Source: Sphingomonas sp. (lineage in GTDB: Bacteria; Pseudomonadota; Alphaproteobacteria; Sphingomonadales; Sphingomonadaceae). From it: DNA of 64,000 nucleotides. The notes under the pieces are model-generated. The model did no database searches and was not told where the DNA came from. It saw nothing but the letters and a program-made list of their open reading frames with translations. The stretch's first letter is position 1; every line of letters begins with the position of its first letter. Positions 11,274 through 19,158 of the stretch are shown piece by piece. Location: contig NZ_JAGHZV010000007.1 in assembly GCF_017745215.1 (NCBI RefSeq), positions 154,969 through 218,968 on the forward strand, in the 5' to 3' direction. Position numbers and translations under genes: made by a program.

Positions 11274-11312
11274 AAAAAAGGGGCGGCGAGCCCGAAAGCC
11301 GCCGCCCCTTCG
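11274..11312 (-). terminator. Intrinsic terminator after the 1069-aa TonB receptor gene
   Basis: On the minus strand, AAGGGGCGGCGGC, a short loop, then CGCCGCCCCTT followed by TTTT: a strong GC stem with a T-run. It sits 20 nt after the receptor stop and 84 nt before the sulfotransferase start, so it could make the receptor mRNA more abundant than the enzyme genes. Confidence 0.8.
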
Positions 11313-11332
11313 TTTCCCTTTGCGGTGTGGGC

Positions 11333-14300
11333 TCAGAAGTCGAGCGTCACGCCGGCATAGAGGTACCGGCCCAGCGCGTCGTAGGTCGCCGGGTAGGTGT
11401 TGCCGTTGCACGGGCCCGTCGGGCACAGGCTCGGGATCGGCTTGCCGTCCGCTCCGAACGTGCCGCCTGAGGTCACGTAGGGGGGTTGCTTGTCGAGGAT
11501 GTTGTTGACGCCGAGCCGGAACGTGTAGTGCGAGCCCAGGTTCATCGTCGTCGCCAGGTCGAAGTAGCTGTACGACTTGATGTGCAGGCCGGGCCCGAAG
11601 TTGTTGTGGATGCCGCCATAGAGCGACTCGTTGGTCTCCAGCGTCTCGGCGTTGACGCTGCCGATGTAGCGCCACTGGAGCGACACGCCGACGCCATTGT
11701 CCATCTGGAAGGTCGCACGCGCCTTGTGCCGCCACTTGGGCAGCGGCGCGCCGCCGGCCGTGGTCCCGCCCGCGCTGCAGGTGGGGCCGTAGAGGCCGGC
11801 GCAATCGTAGATGTCGGTGACGCCGTTATCGACCTTATACTCCTTCAGATAGGTGCCGTTCATGCTCAGCGAGAGCTTGCCGAGGCTGCCGATCCCCATC
11901 GAATAGTTGCCGGCGACCTCGATGCCCTTGGTCTGCACCGAGCCGAGGTTGGTCGGGATGCTGTCGACGTAGCCGGTCGGCGTCAGCCACAGCGAACCCG
12001 CCGCATCGCGATGGATGAGCGAGCACGAATAGGGCGTGAACGTCGCGGTCGCCTTGGCCGAGCAGTCCGCGAGCACCGCGTCCTGGCTGGTCGAGCTGAT
12101 CGTGTCCTTGATCTTGATGTCGAAGTAATCGACCGTGACCGAGAGACCCGGGATGAACGACGGCTGGAGCACCACGCCCACCGTCTTGGTGGTCGCGATT
12201 TCCGGCGTGAGGTTCGGATTGCCGCCGATCAGGCCGTTGTACTGCGCGGCCGGATTGGAAGCGGTGCCCTGGCCGACGTGCAGACCCTGCGCGACGCAGC
12301 CATAGTCGCCCTGGTTGCTCGACGGATCGATGGGATGTCCGGCGCACGGATCGCTCGACCCGTTGAGGCCGACCGTGGGCGTGGCGAACAGCTCCTGGAT
12401 GTTCGGCGCACGCGCCGCCCGGTTGTACGCGCCGCGGAAGCGGATGTCGCGGATCGGCGCGAAGTCGACCCCGATCTTCCACGTGTCGGTATCGTAGCTC
12501 TTGCCGACGCTCGTGTCGTAGGAGGAGCGGCGATAGCCGGCGTTCAGCGACAGATCGTAGATGAAGCTGTTGTGGACGATCGGCACCTGTGCTTCGCCGA
12601 AGAACTCGAAGACCTTGAAGCTGCCCGAAAGCGGCAGCGTCGCACCGCCCTGGCCGGTGAGATCGCCGGTCGAGAAGGCGTTGTCGGTCTGGAGGTCCAG
12701 CGACTCCTTGCGGTATTCGACGCCGAGGTTCACCGCCACGCCATCGTCGGCCCAGGGCGATTTCACGCCATAGTCGCCGAGAAGCCCGGTGACGCTCGCG
12801 CTGGCGATCTGCTCGGAGGTCGTGCCCTTCTGGAAGCCGGTCGCCGAGAGATAGGCGACCGACGCCGCGCTGGCGCCGCCGGCACCGGCGAAGACGTTGT
12901 ACGGCACGCAGGTCGGGTCCGAACCGTCGATCACCGAGCGGCAGACGATATGGCCGTTGGCCACGCCCGTCCGCTCGAGGCCCTCGTCGACCGCATTGAG
13001 CGCGCGGTTGAGGCGGGCGACCGAGAATTCGTTCGAATAGACCTGGCTGTATTCGACGCGGCCGTACTGGTAGTAGGCGTCGTACGACCAGCTCTTGCCG
13101 AGATCGCCCTTGGTGCCGATCACGCCGCGGAAGCTGGTGTGCTGCAGGTCGGAGATGCGCGGACCGCCCTCGACGTTGCGGCGCAGGAGCTGGAAATAGC
13201 CCTGGTTGTAGGTGCGGCCGAGCGAATCGGTGAAGACCAGCGGCGGCGCGGCATGGCCCGGCGTGCCGCTGGTGCCGTCATTGTAGACTGCGCCCGCGGC
13301 GAGCGGGAAGGTGCCGAGGAAGCCGTTGATCAGGTTGTCGCTGTTGCAGGCGACGTTCCGCTGCGTCGTCGACATCAGCGGGTTGTCGCAGTTGATCGTC
13401 AGCGTGTTGCCGAAGTCGCCCGACGGCGCGATCTGCGCCAGCGTGCGATCGTCCATGAACATGAACTCGGCATAGGGCTTGATCGCGTCGTTGATCTCAT
13501 AGTCCGCGAAGAAGCCGGCGGTGTAGCGCTCGTCGGGGCGCTGGTAATAGTTGGTCGGCGCGAAATTGTAGCGCGAGACCGAGCCGCCGACGAAGCCGCC
13601 GCCCGGCGCGAAGGTGTAGACCGTCGAGGAGGCCGTGCTGCGGTTGAGATCCCACAGGAACACGTTGCCGTTGTCCGAGGTCGCCGAACCGCCGCACTGG
13701 TTGGCGCCGGAGCCGCCGTTCTGCAGCACGCAGGCGCTGTAGTCGCGACGGGCCTGGGTGATCGCCTTGACCTTGCGATAGCCGAAATAGGCCAGCGCAT
13801 GGCCACGGTCGTCGTCGAACGCAGTGCCGAGCGAGATCGTCGCATCGACGGTGCCGCCGTCGGCGACGCTGCCGCTCGGATAGTCGAAGCCCTTGAAGCC
13901 GGCCTTCTGGCGCGCGTCGAGCAGCGGAGTCAGGAAGGTGTCGTTGTTGGTATGCTGGTAGAGGCTGTACTGGCCGTCCACGCGGATGCCGGTGAAGTCC
14001 TTGTCGATGATGAAGTTGACGACGCCGGCGACGGCGTCGGCACCATAGGTCGACGAGGCGCCGCCCGTCAGCACTTCGACGCGCTTCAGGATCGAGGCCG
14101 GGATGATGTTGATGTCGGCGGCCGAGCCGCTGGTCGGGCTCGGATCGCCCGGCAGCAGGCGGCGGCCGTTGACCAGGCTCAGCGTGCGGGTGGTGCCGAG
14201 GCCGCGAAGATCGACCGAGGCCGTGCCGTCCGCGCCGTTGGCGAGCGTCGAGGCCTGGCTGGCGAAGACCGCCGGCAGCGAGTTGAGCATGTCTTCGACG

Positions 14301-14542
14301 CGGGTCGTGCCCTGGAGCTTGATGTCCTGGGCGCTGACGACGGTCACCGGGGCAGTGCCCTCGAGGTTCGGCTGCGGGATGCGCGAACCCGTGACGACGA
14401 TTTCGGAGCCCTGGTCGGAGCTGGCCTGATCGGTTGCAGGCAACTGCTCGTCCTGCGCGAAGGCGGGCGAGGCGATGAGCGCTACGCCGATCGCGATCGG
14501 CGCGGCGCTTCGCCGCAGATACCCTGCCATATTCTTCTTCAT
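11333..14542 (-). CDS. Large TonB-dependent receptor with Cys-paired loops
   Basis: A 1069-aa outer-membrane receptor. The signal peptide ends SPAFAQ (about residue 29). A TonB-box-like SEIVVTGSRIP at 46-56 precedes the plug (VEDMLNSLPAVFAS, 'VDLRGLGTTRTLSLVNGRR', 'VLTGGASSTYGADAVAGVVN'). The long barrel ends YLYAGVTLDF. The plug signatures are those of the Caulobacter/sphingomonad receptor class with large loops. Seven closely spaced Cys pairs occur in the barrel (for example SACVLQNGGSGANQC, NCDNPLMSTTQRNVAC, DCAGLYGPTC, LCPTGPC), consistent with disulfides in extracellular loops. The downstream TPR-sulfotransferase and two oxygenases suggest the ligand or the receptor itself is modified. 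ATG 14542 is chosen; ATG 14530 is also possible. Confidence 0.93.
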   Translation of the reverse strand: MKKNMAGYLRRSAAPIAIGVALIASPAFAQDEQLPATDQASSDQGSEIVVTGSRIPQPNLEGTAPVTVVSAQDIKLQGTTRVEDMLNSLPAVFASQASTLANGADGTASVDLRGLGTTRTLSLVNGRRLLPGDPSPTSGSAADINIIPASILKRVEVLTGGASSTYGADAVAGVVNFIIDKDFTGIRVDGQYSLYQHTNNDTFLTPLLDARQKAGFKGFDYPSGSVADGGTVDATISLGTAFDDDRGHALAYFGYRKVKAITQARRDYSACVLQNGGSGANQCGGSATSDNGNVFLWDLNRSTASSTVYTFAPGGGFVGGSVSRYNFAPTNYYQRPDERYTAGFFADYEINDAIKPYAEFMFMDDRTLAQIAPSGDFGNTLTINCDNPLMSTTQRNVACNSDNLINGFLGTFPLAAGAVYNDGTSGTPGHAAPPLVFTDSLGRTYNQGYFQLLRRNVEGGPRISDLQHTSFRGVIGTKGDLGKSWSYDAYYQYGRVEYSQVYSNEFSVARLNRALNAVDEGLERTGVANGHIVCRSVIDGSDPTCVPYNVFAGAGGASAASVAYLSATGFQKGTTSEQIASASVTGLLGDYGVKSPWADDGVAVNLGVEYRKESLDLQTDNAFSTGDLTGQGGATLPLSGSFKVFEFFGEAQVPIVHNSFIYDLSLNAGYRRSSYDTSVGKSYDTDTWKIGVDFAPIRDIRFRGAYNRAARAPNIQELFATPTVGLNGSSDPCAGHPIDPSSNQGDYGCVAQGLHVGQGTASNPAAQYNGLIGGNPNLTPEIATTKTVGVVLQPSFIPGLSVTVDYFDIKIKDTISSTSQDAVLADCSAKATATFTPYSCSLIHRDAAGSLWLTPTGYVDSIPTNLGSVQTKGIEVAGNYSMGIGSLGKLSLSMNGTYLKEYKVDNGVTDIYDCAGLYGPTCSAGGTTAGGAPLPKWRHKARATFQMDNGVGVSLQWRYIGSVNAETLETNESLYGGIHNNFGPGLHIKSYSYFDLATTMNLGSHYTFRLGVNNILDKQPPYVTSGGTFGADGKPIPSLCPTGPCNGNTYPATYDALGRYLYAGVTLDF

Positions 14543-14731
14543 GGAACGTCCTTTCCCTGAACTCGCGGCGCATCAGCGCCGGATGGGAAAAGAGAAGCAT
14601 GGCCGGCGATACCGTGTAAATCGCAATACCGCTGCGGTGCAAAATTGGAAAAAAACCTGTAGCCCATTTGCAACAATGATTCGCTTGACAAGGCCGAACC
14701 GGGCGTTCGAGCCCGCGAAAGGGGACGGAAA

Positions 14732-15232
14732 ATGATGCCGAAATGGTTGTTAGCGCTACCGTTGATGCTGCTGGCGCTTCCCGCAGTTGCACAAGAGCGT
14801 TCGAAGCAGTTCGAGCGCGTGGTGGATTGCCGCAAGATCGCGGAAGCGGCGGAGCGGCTCGCCTGCTACGACAATAGCGTCGCCGCGCTCGAAGAAGCCG
14901 AGCAGAAGAAGGATGTGGTGATCGTCGACAAGGAGCAGGTGCGCCAGGCACGCAAGTCGGTGTTCGGCTTCGCGCTGCCCAAGATCAAGCTGTTCGGCGA
15001 GGACAAGGACGAAGTCGACGAGGTCGAATCGACCGTCGCTGCCTTCGACACGCGATCGGACGGGCGCGCCTTCTTCACGATCGCCGACGGCGCGCGCTGG
15101 GTACAGACGGACGACCGGCCGCTCGTCGGCGTCCGGCCAGGCCGGAAGGTGACGATCCGCAAGGGCTCGATGGGCAGCTTCTTCGCCAGCTTCCAGGGCG
15201 CGATCGGCATCCGGGTGGCCCGCGTGAACTGA
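14732..15232 (+). CDS. Conserved secreted protein, unknown function
   Basis: A 166-aa protein with a signal peptide (residues 1-20, ending LPAVAQ). The N-terminal motif 'VVDCRKIAEAAERLACYD' has two Cys 12 residues apart, a pattern (C..I.D...RLACYD) found in several unrelated periplasmic families including VasI-like proteins. The remainder is a small beta-rich domain ending GSFFASFQGAIGIRVARVN. No enzyme motif is visible. It is divergent from the 1069-aa TonB receptor, with an AT-rich 189-nt gap between the starts (14543-14731) that contains TTGC-rich tracts and a TTGACA, so the two genes may share control. The ATG ATG pair leaves a one-codon start ambiguity. Confidence 0.78.
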   Translation: MMPKWLLALPLMLLALPAVAQERSKQFERVVDCRKIAEAAERLACYDNSVAALEEAEQKKDVVIVDKEQVRQARKSVFGFALPKIKLFGEDKDEVDEVESTVAAFDTRSDGRAFFTIADGARWVQTDDRPLVGVRPGRKVTIRKGSMGSFFASFQGAIGIRVARVN

Positions 15233-15320
15233 ACGATGCGGCGGCGCGGCATGCCCACGCGCGGCCAACGCGCGAAGGTTTCAAAAGGTTGCGGCGGCCG
15301 CGCGAAAATTGCGATTCGCG

Positions 15321-16211
15321 TCAATCGGCGACGGGCATCGGTCCTGCGATTAGGAGGGGGTCGATACGCGAATCGCGCCACTTCATCCCCCAGTGGAGAT
15401 GCGGGCCGGTGGCGCGGCCGCTCATCCCGACGAGCCCGATCGGCTGGCCGCGCTTCACATGCGCGCCGAGCTTCACGTCGATGCGCGAGAGGTGCATGAA
15501 GGCGCTGTTCAGCCCCATGCCGTGGTCGATCATCAGCAGGTTGCCCTCGAGCGTGAAGGGATGGTCGGCCGCCAGGATCACCACGCCGTCTGCGGGCGCG
15601 AGCACCACCGTGCCGGTGGGCCGCGCGATGTCGACGCCCGAGTGATAGCTGCCCGCCTCGCCGTTCTTGTAGATGCGCTGCGAGCCGAACAGCGTCGAGA
15701 TGCGGCCGGTGACGGGCCAGAGGAAGCTCTGCTTCCAGCCCTGCGCGTCGGTCTGCATGCCGCGCGCGGCGTTGATCAGCGCGACTTCGCCGGGGCGGAC
15801 CTTGTCGTACTGCGCCTGGGGCACGGGGACCTTGGGCAAGGTATCGAGCCTGGAGATGTCCCAGGCGCGCTTGGCGATGGTGAGCGTCTCGCGGCGCTGG
15901 GTGCCGTTGCCGAGCGTCGCGACCAGCTCGGCGGTGGGGCCGGCGTCGCGATCGAAGGCGATGACGAAGCGGCCGTCGGGCGTGATCGGGATCGAGGCGC
16001 CGTTGAACGCGACCATGCCCGTGCCCCTGGGCGCGGTGCCGATCACCATGCCGCCCTGGATCATCGGGCCGGTGAAGCTGAAGCCGCTGGCAGTGCGCTG
16101 CTGCGCCTGGCGGGGAGCGGCCTGGGGTCCCTGGCCGAGCGAGGGCGCGACCGCGGTGCCGAGCATCACGACCGCGAGCGCGCCCAGGGACGCGCGAAGG
16201 ACCAGGCTCAT
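15321..16211 (-). CDS. M23 (LytM-type) metallopeptidase
   Basis: A 296-aa exported protein with a signal peptide (residues 1-26). An Ig-like N-terminal region (about 40-110) precedes a LytM domain with the zinc motif YHSGVDIA (H-x3-D, near residue 193) and the downstream pair GPHLHWGMKW, supplying the usual His ligands. LytM enzymes cut peptidoglycan cross-links or act as activators of amidases. With both zinc motifs intact, this one is probably active. Its ATG overlaps by 4 nt the stop of the upstream DUF2093 gene (ATGA), so the two form a small operon that runs on from xseA. Confidence 0.9.
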   Translation of the reverse strand: MSLVLRASLGALAVVMLGTAVAPSLGQGPQAAPRQAQQRTASGFSFTGPMIQGGMVIGTAPRGTGMVAFNGASIPITPDGRFVIAFDRDAGPTAELVATLGNGTQRRETLTIAKRAWDISRLDTLPKVPVPQAQYDKVRPGEVALINAARGMQTDAQGWKQSFLWPVTGRISTLFGSQRIYKNGEAGSYHSGVDIARPTGTVVLAPADGVVILAADHPFTLEGNLLMIDHGMGLNSAFMHLSRIDVKLGAHVKRGQPIGLVGMSGRATGPHLHWGMKWRDSRIDPLLIAGPMPVAD

Positions 16212-16408
16212 GCCCCGTGCATCGCCTTGGCGGCGACCGCGGCACTCGCATAGGGCTGCTGGCGCTCGACGCTCCAGTAGCGCAGCTCGTCGAGCGGGAT
16301 GCGCTCGCCGGTGAGTGCGCAGACGACATGGTCGCCGGGCGTCAGCACGCGGAAGCCGTTGGCCATATAGTGGAGCCGCGCGGCGCGGGCGGAATTCGAC
16401 ATCAGCAT
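16208..16408 (-). CDS. DUF2093 family protein
   Basis: A 66-aa protein whose core is LHYMANGFRVLTPGDHVVCA, followed by LTGERIPLDELRYWSVERQQ and an Ala-rich tail. This is the DUF2093 pattern, a short alphaproteobacterial family of unknown function often found beside xseA. Two in-frame ATGs (16408 and 16402) are possible. The gene lies between xseA (25 nt upstream) and the M23 peptidase (4-nt overlap), all on the minus strand. Confidence 0.85.
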   Translation of the reverse strand: MLMSNSARAARLHYMANGFRVLTPGDHVVCALTGERIPLDELRYWSVERQQPYASAAVAAKAMHGA

Positions 16409-16433
16409 GGCACGACGACCTTCTTCTCGACGC

Positions 16434-17813
16434 CTATAACAGGCTGCCCTGTTCGGGCGCTGGATCAGCATAGGATTTGCCGCCCGCGCGCTCAACCTTC
16501 GCGTCTACCGTACCATCCCTGAACTGGAGCCGAATCGAGACGGCGGCGCGCGCCTCGGCCGCCGTGGCGACGACCTTGCCGGTGGCGCGCCCCTCGACCC
16601 AGGCATAGCCGCGCTGGAGCGGCGCCTTGGGGTGGACGAGGTCGAGGTGCTTGCCCACGGCCTCGAGGCGTGCCCGGGCGGCGGCGAGGCGCTGGCCGAG
16701 CATCGCCGGGCGGAGCGCGCCGGCGGCGCGGTCGAGCTCGGCGCGCGAGCGGGCGACGCGGCGCTCCAGCCCGAGGCCGAGGCGGGCGCCGAGGTCGTCG
16801 AGCTTCTGGCGCTGGGGCCCGAGCAGCGCGTCGCGGCGGGGCAGGACGCGGACGAGCGCGTCGAGCCGCTCGCGGGCGCGCTCATGGTAGCGGCGCGCGC
16901 AGCGCTCGCTGCGCAGCGAAAGCGAGGCGATATTGTTGCGGAGTTCCGCGAGGACGGGGACCGCGATCTCGGCGGCGGCGGTGGGGGTGGGTGCGCGCAG
17001 GTCGGCGGCGAAGTCCGAGAGGCTGGTGTCGGTCTCGTGGCCGACCGCGGAGATCAGCGGGATGCTGCACTCGGCGATCGCGCGGACGACGACTTCCTCG
17101 TTGAACGCCCAGAGGTCCTCGATCGAGCCGCCGCCGCGCGCGACGATCAGCAGGTCGGGGCGCGGCACCGGGCCGCCGGGCCGGATCGCATCGAACCCGC
17201 GGATCGCCGCGGCGACCTGGCCGGCGGCGCCTTCGCCCTGGACCTGGACGGGCCAGACCACGACATGCGTCGGGCAGCGGTCCTCGAGCCGGTGGAGGAT
17301 GTCGCGGATCACGGCACCCGTGGGCGACGTGATCACGCCGATGGTGCGCGGCATGAAGGGCAGGGCGCGCTTGCGCTCGCGGTCGAACAGGCCTTCGCTC
17401 GCCAGCTTCGCCTTGAGCTTCTCGAGCAGCGCCATCAGCTGGCCTTCGCCGGCGAGCTCCATCCGCTCGATGACGATCTGGTATTTGCTGCGGCCGGGAT
17501 AGGTGGTGAGCTTGCCGGTGGCGACGACTTCGAGGCCGTCCTGCGGCTGGAAGGGCAGGGCGGCCGCGGCGCCGCGCCAGATCACCCCGTCGATCACCGC
17601 GTCGGCGTCCTTGAGGGTGAGATAGGCGTGGCCCGAGGCGGCGCGCTTCCAGCCCGAGATCTCGCCGCGCAGGCGGACATGGCCGAACTCGGTCTCGACC
17701 ATCCGCTTCAGTCGCTGCGACAGTTCGGAGACGCTCCACGGCGCGGCGTTGTCCCCCGCCACCGGCTCGGCTACCAGCCGCGGCGAAACTGCGTCATCGA
17801 AGGGGTCGGCCAT
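16434..17813 (-). CDS. xseA: Exodeoxyribonuclease VII large subunit
   Basis: A 459-aa protein. An N-terminal OB-fold (about 25-120: [37 protein letters not shown]) is followed by the catalytic domain with [19 protein letters not shown], '[20 protein letters not shown]' and '[20 protein letters not shown]', then a coiled-coil region and a C-terminal segment ([10 protein letters not shown]). XseA with XseB degrades single-stranded DNA bidirectionally; the xseB gene is not in the window. The start codon is unusual in placement: ATG 17813-17811 overlaps the divergent purD ATG by 2 nt in a single CATG, so its promoter must lie inside purD. Confidence 0.96.
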   Translation of the reverse strand: MADPFDDAVSPRLVAEPVAGDNAAPWSVSELSQRLKRMVETEFGHVRLRGEISGWKRAASGHAYLTLKDADAVIDGVIWRGAAAALPFQPQDGLEVVATGKLTTYPGRSKYQIVIERMELAGEGQLMALLEKLKAKLASEGLFDRERKRALPFMPRTIGVITSPTGAVIRDILHRLEDRCPTHVVVWPVQVQGEGAAGQVAAAIRGFDAIRPGGPVPRPDLLIVARGGGSIEDLWAFNEEVVVRAIAECSIPLISAVGHETDTSLSDFAADLRAPTPTAAAEIAVPVLAELRNNIASLSLRSERCARRYHERARERLDALVRVLPRRDALLGPQRQKLDDLGARLGLGLERRVARSRAELDRAAGALRPAMLGQRLAAARARLEAVGKHLDLVHPKAPLQRGYAWVEGRATGKVVATAAEARAAVSIRLQFRDGTVDAKVERAGGKSYADPAPEQGSLL

Positions 17814-19065
17814 GAACGTTCTGCTGCTCGGATCGGGAGGCCGCGAACATGCGCTGGCGTGGAAGCTGGCGCAATCGGGCCGAATCGAAAAGCTGTGGGC
17901 GGCGCCGGGCAATCCCGGGATCGGCGAGCATGCCGAATTGGTAGCGATCGACATCGCCGACCATCGCGCGGTGATCGATTTCTGCCTGCGCCACTCGATC
18001 GGCTTCGTGGTGATCGGGCCCGAGGCGCCGCTGGTCGCGGGGCTGGCCGACAACCTCCGGACGATGGGCGTCGGCGTGTTCGGGCCCAATCGGCTGCCGG
18101 CGCAGCTCGAGGGGTCGAAGGGCTTCACCAAGGACCTGTGCGCGCGCGAGAAGATCCCGACCGCGGGCTATCAGCGGGTCGAGAGCCTCGACGGGGCGCT
18201 GGCGGCGCTCGAGGACTTCGACCTGCCGGTGGTGGTCAAGGCCGACGGGCTCGCCGCGGGCAAGGGCGTGACGGTGGCGATGTCGCATGAAGAGGCCGAG
18301 GAAGCGGTGCGCGCGATCTTCGCCGAGGCCGGGGCGAGCGCGGTGATCGAGGAATTCCTCGAAGGCGAGGAAGCGAGCCTGTTCGTGCTGACCGACGGGA
18401 CGCACCTCGTCCCCTTCGGCTCGGCGCAGGACCACAAGCGCGTGGGCGATGGCGACACCGGCCCCAACACAGGCGGGATGGGCGCCTACAGCCCGGCGCG
18501 GGTGCTGACCCCGGCGCTCGAGCGCGAGGCGATCGAGACGATCGTGCGGCCGACGATCGAGGCGCTGGCGCGGCAGGGCGCGCCCTATTCGGGGGTGCTC
18601 TACGCCGGGCTGATGCTGACCAAACAGGGGCCCAAGCTGATCGAGTATAACGCGCGCTTCGGCGATCCCGAATGCCAGGTGCTGATGGCGCGGCTGGAAG
18701 GCGATCTGTTCGAGTGGATGCTCGCGGCCGACAAGGGGACGCTGGGCGGGAAGGGCGAGCCGGTCTTCTCGGCGGACACCGCGCTGTGCGTGGTGATGGC
18801 GGCGAAGGGCTATCCGGGCACGCCCGAGACCGGCGGGGCGATCCAGGGCGTGGCGCACGCGCCGGCGGTGTTCCAGGCGGGCACGCGGCTGGAGGGCGGG
18901 ACGCTGGTGGCGAGCGGCGGGCGCGTGCTCGCGGCGGTCGGCGTCGGGCCCGACGTGCGCGCGGCGCAGGCGGCGGCCTATGCCCAGGTCGACGCGATCG
19001 ACTTCCCCACCGGCTTCTGCCGGCGCGACATCGGCTGGCGCGAAGTGGCGCGCGAAGGTTCATGA
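17812..19065 (+). CDS. purD: Phosphoribosylamine-glycine ligase (GAR synthetase)
   Basis: A 417-aa ATP-grasp enzyme catalysing the second step of purine synthesis: phosphoribosylamine + glycine + ATP to GAR. It starts with the canonical [19 protein letters not shown]. The ATP-grasp core has '[17 protein letters not shown]' and the glycine-rich '[16 protein letters not shown]' loop, then '[14 protein letters not shown]' with metal ligands. The start is fixed by that N-terminus at ATG 17812, which shares CATG with xseA. A 63-nt in-frame extension upstream encodes xseA antisense only. The promoter must therefore lie within the xseA 5' coding part. Confidence 0.98.
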   Translation: MNVLLLGSGGREHALAWKLAQSGRIEKLWAAPGNPGIGEHAELVAIDIADHRAVIDFCLRHSIGFVVIGPEAPLVAGLADNLRTMGVGVFGPNRLPAQLEGSKGFTKDLCAREKIPTAGYQRVESLDGALAALEDFDLPVVVKADGLAAGKGVTVAMSHEEAEEAVRAIFAEAGASAVIEEFLEGEEASLFVLTDGTHLVPFGSAQDHKRVGDGDTGPNTGGMGAYSPARVLTPALEREAIETIVRPTIEALARQGAPYSGVLYAGLMLTKQGPKLIEYNARFGDPECQVLMARLEGDLFEWMLAADKGTLGGKGEPVFSADTALCVVMAAKGYPGTPETGGAIQGVAHAPAVFQAGTRLEGGTLVASGGRVLAAVGVGPDVRAAQAAAYAQVDAIDFPTGFCRRDIGWREVAREGS

Positions 19066-19122
19066 TACATTATATCTCGTTCATCCCCGGCTAAGGTTCG
19101 AATCGCGACACTCGCGAAACGA

Positions 19123-19139
19123 GGGCGGAAAAACCGCCC
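19123..19139 (+). terminator. Short hairpin after purD
   Basis: GGGCGG, a 5-nt A loop, CCGCCC. It lies 58 nt after the purD stop and 20 nt before the next gene. There is no T-run, so termination is uncertain. Confidence 0.35.
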
Positions 19140-19158
19140 GGCCTAGGGGAGAACCGAC

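Noticed and set aside
11486..14560. A 1024-aa plus-strand frame across the large receptor
   Set aside because: Same reason: no domain, repetitive Val-Arg-Asp composition, antisense to a real gene.
19081..19110. tRNA-like GGTTCGAATC sequence
   Set aside because: No acceptor or anticodon stem can be folded around it; a chance match to the T-loop consensus.
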